Positions 21,090 to 24,943 of a DNA stretch of 24,943 nucleotides are shown here, piece by piece. Numbering within the stretch: position 1 is the stretch's first letter; each line of letters opens with the position of its first letter. The stretch spans positions 1-24,943 of the forward strand of contig JBLMZA010000157.1 of the NCBI GenBank assembly GCA_050258555.1. Reading direction: 5' to 3'. The notes beneath the pieces were generated by a model. It saw nothing but the letters and a program-made list of their open reading frames with translations. It did not search any database and was not told the DNA's origin. Position numbers and translations under genes: made by a program. The DNA is from CAISDA01 sp050258555. Lineage in GTDB: Bacteria; Bacteroidota; Ignavibacteria; UBA10030; UBA8401.

Positions 21090-22104
21090 ACATTGCCTTG
21101 ATTCGTTCGACGAGCACATCGGTGAATTCCGTCGTGCCGACGCCGCCGGCGGGATTGATGTCCCGCGTCACATGGGTGCCCTCGCGCAGCACCTCTTCGA
21201 TCGCCTGCTCGATGGACGCGGCGGCTTTTTCCTCGCCGAGATGGCGAAGCATCATCGCGCCGGCCAGGATGATCGCCGAAGGATTGGCCAGGTTCTTTCC
21301 CGCGATGTCCGGCGCGCTGCCGTGCACAGCTTCGAAGATCGCGGCATCCTTCCCGATGTTCGCTCCGGGCGCGAGCCCGAGTCCGCCAACCAGTCCCGAA
21401 CACAGGTCCGAGAGAATGTCTCCGAACAGGTTCGTCGTCACGATCACGTCGAACTGATGCGGATTCAGCACGAGCTGCATCGCCATATTGTCGACGATCA
21501 CATCCTGGCAGACGATATCCGGATAGCCTGCTGCCACTTCATGCGCCACATCGAGGAAGAGTCCGCCGGTGAATTTCATGATGTTCGCCTTGTGGACGAC
21601 CGTCACTTTCTTCCTCCGGTTGGCCCGCGCATATTCGAAGGCCGCACGCACGATGCGTTCGGAACCGAAGCGGGTCACGATGCCGATCGTTTCGGCGGCG
21701 CTTTTCTGCGCATCGATGTAATGCTCGATGCCCGAGTAGAACTCCTCGATGTTCTCGCGGAACATCACGAGATTCACGTCCGAATAGCGCGACGGCACGC
21801 CGGGAAACGACCGGGCGGGCCGAAGGTTGATGTAGAGGTCGAATTCCTTCCTCAGCGCCACGTTCACGCTCCGGAAGCCTTTGCCCACGAGTGTCGTCAG
21901 CGGTCCTTTGAGCGCCACGTTGTTCTTCCGGATCGAGGCGATCGTCTCTTCCGGAAGCGGATCCTTGCACAGTTCAATGCCTTTCAGTCCGGCCGGCATT
22001 TCCTCCCAGGCAATTTCGACGCCCGTGGCGTCGATCACGCGGCGCGCCGCTTCGACAATGCTCGGGCCGATGCCGTCGCCGGGAAGAAGGGTGATAGTAT
22101 GCAT
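21088..22104 (-). CDS. NAD-dependent isocitrate dehydrogenase-type enzyme (isocitrate/isopropylmalate dehydrogenase family)
   Basis: 338-residue beta-decarboxylating dehydrogenase that most likely converts isocitrate to 2-oxoglutarate. LLPGDGIGP (6-14) opens the fold. Substrate residues include Ser79 and Asn81 (SVNVALRKE), the arginines Arg85, Arg95 and Arg116, Tyr123 (FYSGIEH), and the lysine in VHKANIMK. Metal-binding aspartates lie in TNLFGDILSD. HGSAPDIAGKN has Asp where NADP enzymes carry Lys, so NAD+ is expected. SVN with LRKEFDLYINLRP favours isocitrate over isopropylmalate; homoisocitrate cannot be fully excluded. The start at MHTITLL has GGAGG nine bases upstream, and its promoter lies back-to-back with that of the ubiA gene. 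Confidence 0.9.
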   Translation of the reverse strand: MHTITLLPGDGIGPSIVEAARRVIDATGVEIAWEEMPAGLKGIELCKDPLPEETIASIRKNNVALKGPLTTLVGKGFRSVNVALRKEFDLYINLRPARSFPGVPSRYSDVNLVMFRENIEEFYSGIEHYIDAQKSAAETIGIVTRFGSERIVRAAFEYARANRRKKVTVVHKANIMKFTGGLFLDVAHEVAAGYPDIVCQDVIVDNMAMQLVLNPHQFDVIVTTNLFGDILSDLCSGLVGGLGLAPGANIGKDAAIFEAVHGSAPDIAGKNLANPSAIILAGAMMLRHLGEEKAAASIEQAIEEVLREGTHVTRDINPAGGVGTTEFTDVLVERIKAM

Positions 22105-22140
22105 ATCCGTGGTCCTCCTGTGTCTTCTGTGCATTAATGT

Positions 22141-22169
22141 AATATACTCAAACGGGCCGGCACTTCCAA
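22141..22169 (-). promoter_or_regulatory. Candidate sigma70-like promoter of the isocitrate-dehydrogenase-type gene
   Basis: On the minus strand TTGGAA (22169-22164) and TATATT (22146-22141) are separated by 17 bp, placing the start near 22134. The leader of about 30 bases contains AGGAGG. Its -35 box is only 15 bases from the divergent -35 box of the plus-strand promoter. Confidence 0.55.
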
Positions 22170-22184
22170 ACGGCGGAGCCGGGT

Positions 22185-22213
22185 TTGCATTCCCGCCAAA
22201 TATTCGGTATTAT
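22185..22213 (+). promoter_or_regulatory. Candidate sigma70-like promoter of the ubiA-ubiX-ubiD cluster
   Basis: TTGCAT (22185-22190) and TATTAT (22208-22213) are 17 bp apart, giving a start near 22220. This placement argues against translation from TTG 22185 or ATG 22212 and favours the GTG at 22293. The spacing equals that of the other candidate promoters in this window. Confidence 0.5.
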
Positions 22214-22292
22214 GTGTAGTTATGAACAAAATAGGGCTCAAGAGTGTTCTAGAAACGGCCCGAAAAAATACTCGAACAGCAACTTTTTTCCT

Positions 22293-23117
22293 GTGAAAAA
22301 ATATCTCAGCTTCCTGAAGATCGAACATACGCTCTTTTCCCTGCCGATGATCTACAGCGGCGTGTTCCTGGCATCGAAGGAACAGCCTCCGGTCCGTCTG
22401 CTGATCCTTGTGCTGACCGCCGCCGTCGGTGCACGCGTCGTGGCGATGACGCTCAACCGCATCATCGACCGGGCAATCGACAAACTGAATCCGCGCACGA
22501 TGAACCGCGAACTGCCCAGCGGATCGATGTCGCTTTTTCAGGGCTATGCCGTGCTGGTCTCGGGCTTCGCGCTGTATCTGGCTTCGGCGTGGTTCATCTC
22601 ACCCTTCTGCTTTTATCTGTCCCCGATTCCGCTTGTCGTCTTCGTCGTGTATCCCTATCTGAAACGCTTTACGCCGCTGGCGCATTTCGGTGTCGGCATG
22701 GGACTTGCGATGGGACCGCTCGGAGGATGGTTTGCCGTGACCGGCTCGATGGCCAACTTCGATATGGCGATCATTCTGCCGCTGTTCAACCTTTTCTGGG
22801 CCACGGGATTCGACATCATTTATTCGACGATGGACGAGCAGTTCGACAGGAAGGCGAATCTGTACTCATTCCCCTCGCGCTTTGGAAAGAAGAATGCACT
22901 CAGGATCTCGGCAGTGCTTCACATGCTGGCGTTTCTCATGCTCCTGCTGTTGCTGCTGCATACGACGCGGGCCATGGTGGCGATTCCCTTCCTGCTTCTG
23001 AGCGGATTTTTGCTGTATCTTGAACAGAAAAAGGCCGAGGACGTGGAACTGGCATTCTTCAAGATCAATATCGCGGTCGGCTTCAATATTTTCTTCATGA
23101 TCATGTTCATCCGGTAA
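22293..23117 (+). CDS. ubiA: UbiA-family prenyltransferase (MqnP/UbiA type)
   Basis: Integral-membrane aromatic prenyltransferase of 274 residues with about eight to nine transmembrane helices. It joins an isoprenoid chain to an aromatic acid in quinone synthesis. Both aspartate-rich motifs are present: Asn55-Asp59-Asp63 (NRIIDRAID) and Asp174/Asp181/Asp185 (GFDIIYSTMDEQFD), each binding Mg-diphosphate. The preferred GTG start gives MKKYLSFLKIEHTLFSLP, the usual N-terminus for this family. An in-frame ATG at 22212 would add 27 hydrophilic residues and falls on the predicted -10 box. The stop abuts the ubiX ATG. With UbiX and UbiD following, and the likely menaquinone-using lineage, the futalosine-pathway form (MqnP) is the best guess. 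Confidence 0.92.
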   Translation: MKKYLSFLKIEHTLFSLPMIYSGVFLASKEQPPVRLLILVLTAAVGARVVAMTLNRIIDRAIDKLNPRTMNRELPSGSMSLFQGYAVLVSGFALYLASAWFISPFCFYLSPIPLVVFVVYPYLKRFTPLAHFGVGMGLAMGPLGGWFAVTGSMANFDMAIILPLFNLFWATGFDIIYSTMDEQFDRKANLYSFPSRFGKKNALRISAVLHMLAFLMLLLLLLHTTRAMVAIPFLLLSGFLLYLEQKKAEDVELAFFKINIAVGFNIFFMIMFIR

Positions 23118-23675
23118 ATGCAGCCTATGAAGATCGTCGTCGGAGTCACCGGATCGTCCGGAGCAGTCTTCGCGCTGGATTTTCTCAGAAAGTCCGCCGC
23201 CGAGAAATATTGCGTCGTCAGCAAATGGGGCAAGGTCCTGTTGAAGGACGAACTCGGCATGACCGAACAGGATCTCGCGCCGTTTGTGAAGCGGCAGTTC
23301 GCCGACAGCGATCTCACGGCGCCGATCGCATCGGGATCGAACCGCATCGACGCCATGGTAATCCTTCCCTGCTCGACATCGACGCTGGGAAAGATCGCAT
23401 CCGGTTCAGGTGACACGCTCATAACCCGTTCCGCACAAGTCGCTTTGAAGGAGCGCTTCAAGCTCGTTCTGTGCGTGCGCGAGACGCCTCTCTCCACGCT
23501 GGCGCTCGAGCAGTGCGCGAAGCTGTCATCCTATGGAGCCATCATCATGCCCATCTCGCCGCCCCTGTATTTTCTGCCGAAGACGGTGGACGAGTATGTC
23601 GGCGCGTTCACAGACAAGCTGCTCGGTGTGCTCGGCGAACAGCCGGCGCGCGGATGGCGCGAAGAGGAATTATGA
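23118..23675 (+). CDS. ubiX: UbiX-type flavin prenyltransferase
   Basis: 185-residue flavin prenyltransferase that attaches dimethylallyl to FMN, making the prenyl-FMN cofactor that UbiD needs. VTGSSGAVFAL (10-20) is the flavin-binding loop. LPCSTSTLGKIASGSGDTL and KLVLCVRETPLS are the family's phosphate and catalytic segments, and MPISPPLYFLP lies near the end. The first ATG is directly adjacent to the ubiA stop; a second in-frame ATG at 23127 is an alternative that would fit the shorter N-terminus of many homologues. The gene overlaps ubiD by four bases (ATGA), so cofactor maker and user are translationally coupled. Confidence 0.95.
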   Translation: MQPMKIVVGVTGSSGAVFALDFLRKSAAEKYCVVSKWGKVLLKDELGMTEQDLAPFVKRQFADSDLTAPIASGSNRIDAMVILPCSTSTLGKIASGSGDTLITRSAQVALKERFKLVLCVRETPLSTLALEQCAKLSSYGAIIMPISPPLYFLPKTVDEYVGAFTDKLLGVLGEQPARGWREEEL

Positions 23676-24943
23676 CGTATACGGACCTTCAACAATTCAC
23701 GCACTACCTTGAAGCAAACGGCGAGCTCATCCGCGTGCGGCAGCAGGTGGATGCCGAGCTCGAGATCACCGAGATCGCCCAGCGCGCGCTCAGGCTTGGC
23801 ATGCCCGCCATTCTGTTCGAATCGGTGAAGGGCTCGCCCTATCCTCTGCTCATCAATACGCTCGCCAGCAGCCGACGCATCGAACTTGCGCTCGGCATCC
23901 ATCCGGACAAGCTCGGCGAAGATCTGATCCGGTTTGTCGAACGCGCAATGCCGCCCTCGCCGAAGCTCCTGTTTTCGGAACAGGCGATGATGAGGCGCGC
24001 CATCAATTCGCGCCCGAAGCGCGTGCGCCGCGCCGTGTCGCAGGAAGTGGTTGAAGCGCCCGATCTTTCGCGCCTGCCGATCCTGAAGTCGTGGCCGGAG
24101 GACGGCGGACGCTTCATCACGCTGCCCCAGGTCTTCACGTACGATCCCGTGAGCGGCAAGCGCAACGTCGGCATGTACCGCATGCACGTCTTCGACGAAG
24201 CAACGACCGGCATGCACTGGCAGATTCAGAAAGGCGGAGGGTTTCAATATTTCCAGGCGGAAAAGCTGAACCAGCCCTTCGAGCTGGCCGTGGCGCTCGG
24301 AACCGATCCGGCCATGCTCCTTGCGACGATTGCCGCGCTTCCCGAGGGCATCGATGAGGCGATGTTTGCGGGATTTTTACGCAACCGCCGGACGGAATTC
24401 ACGAATGCATCGTCGATTTCCATACAGGTGCCCGCCAACGCCGAATTCATCCTCGAAGGCACCGTGCAGCCGCACGAACGCCGCATTGAAGGTCCCTTCG
24501 GCGATCATTTCGGACATTACTCGGCCGCATCGGAATTTCCGGTGTTTCATCTCTCGGCGATCACGCACAGGAAGCACCCGATCTATCCGGCCACCGTCGT
24601 CGGCATTCCGCCGATGGAGGACAAATTCCTGGGCGACGCGACACAGCAGGTGCTCGGTCCCCTGGCCAAGCTGCTCCATTCGGAGGCGAAAAGCCTCTGG
24701 GCGTATTACGAGGCCGGATTCCACAATCTGCTCGTCGTGGCCATCGAGGAGCGGTATCAGAAGGAAGCGATGAAGACCGCGCTCGGTCTCATGGGCACGC
24801 AGCAATTGTCGCTCACCAAGTGCCTCATCACCGTGCCGCACACGGTCGATCCGCGCGACTTCACCGCCGTCATGCGCGCGGTGCGCGATAATTTCGATCC
24901 GCATTTCGATTTCATGATGCTGCCGAAAGTGCCGCTCGACACG
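23672..24943 (+). CDS. ubiD: UbiD-family prenyl-FMN-dependent decarboxylase, C-terminus cut by window end
   Basis: Reversible aromatic-acid decarboxylase using prenyl-FMN from UbiX. The frame is open from ATG 23672, overlapping ubiX as ATGA with AGAGGA upstream, to the window end. It gives 424 residues of a family near 480-600. Family motifs are WPEDGGRFITLPQVF, KRNVGMYRMHVF, QIQKGGGF, ELAVALGTDPA, FAGFLRNRRTE and EGTVQPHERRIEGPFGDHFG. The last region holds the conserved acidic residues that act in catalysis. The protein ends in MLPKVPLDT, shortly before the terminal helix domain. In this cluster it probably decarboxylates a prenylated naphthoate in menaquinone synthesis (the futalosine route, called MqnL in some species); a ubiquinone role is less likely but not excluded. 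Confidence 0.94.
   Translation, partial: MTYTDLQQFTHYLEANGELIRVRQQVDAELEITEIAQRALRLGMPAILFESVKGSPYPLLINTLASSRRIELALGIHPDKLGEDLIRFVERAMPPSPKLLFSEQAMMRRAINSRPKRVRRAVSQEVVEAPDLSRLPILKSWPEDGGRFITLPQVFTYDPVSGKRNVGMYRMHVFDEATTGMHWQIQKGGGFQYFQAEKLNQPFELAVALGTDPAMLLATIAALPEGIDEAMFAGFLRNRRTEFTNASSISIQVPANAEFILEGTVQPHERRIEGPFGDHFGHYSAASEFPVFHLSAITHRKHPIYPATVVGIPPMEDKFLGDATQQVLGPLAKLLHSEAKSLWAYYEAGFHNLLVVAIEERYQKEAMKTALGLMGTQQLSLTKCLITVPHTVDPRDFTAVMRAVRDNFDPHFDFMMLPKVPLDT

Overview
The window looks like chromosome from a GC-rich member of the FCB/Bacteroidota-Chlorobi side of the bacterial tree, possibly the Ignavibacteria/Kapabacteria neighbourhood. This is an inference from three things: a SusC-like TonB-dependent receptor with an N-terminal carboxypeptidase-regulatory domain, a 'YPNPFNPST' secretion/sorting-type domain, and a Chlorobi-like acetyl-CoA synthetase. 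Several genes have strong Shine-Dalgarno sequences (AGGAGG or AAGGAG), and sigma70-like -35/-10 pairs with exactly 17-bp spacers can be read upstream of five transcription units. That argues against a typical Bacteroidia genome.

Region 1 (1-9210, all minus strand) is a catabolic bacterial microcompartment (BMC) operon. In order of transcription it holds a DeoR/GlpR-type regulator, PduL phosphotransacylase, a BMC-P pentamer, a small two-part protein with an encapsulation-type helix, a PduP-type CoA-acylating aldehyde dehydrogenase, a second BMC-P, three BMC-H hexamers, two more BMC-P, a PduS-like flavin/Fe-S protein, a PduT-like BMC-T with the pore cysteine, a class II (fuculose-phosphate-type) aldolase with a C-terminal encapsulation helix, and acetate kinase (cut by the window start). 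Gene content resembles the fucose/rhamnose-degrading compartments of Planctomycetes and Verrucomicrobia: aldolase gives lactaldehyde, PduP gives an acyl-CoA, PduL gives an acyl-phosphate, and the kinase gives ATP. The unusual addition is the PduS/PduT Fe-S pair with no B12 enzyme or alcohol dehydrogenase in view. A second oddity is a shared AP[SA]CGC linker motif in the aldolase and the small protein.

Region 2 (9210-16750, minus strand) holds a TonB-dependent receptor, an M20 dipeptidase, a secreted esterase with an N-terminal starch-binding-like domain, and an exported M19 dipeptidase with a sorting-type domain in an unusual internal position. Two factor-independent terminators separate the BMC unit, the receptor and the M20 gene.

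Region 3 (16750-19360, plus strand) holds a small secreted Lys/Ala/Cys-rich protein and acetyl-CoA synthetase. Acs could re-activate acetate, but nothing ties it directly to the BMC.

Region 4 (19359-22104, minus strand) is isocitrate-dehydrogenase-type enzyme, tRNA-dihydrouridine synthase and a LysE-type exporter. Region 5 (22185-24943, plus strand) is a UbiA-UbiX-UbiD cluster for quinone synthesis, most likely menaquinone by the futalosine route, with UbiD cut by the window end. Regions 4 and 5 are transcribed divergently from back-to-back promoters near 22141-22213. No tRNA, rRNA, CRISPR array or insertion sequence was seen, and no gene-free stretch exceeds 300 bases.
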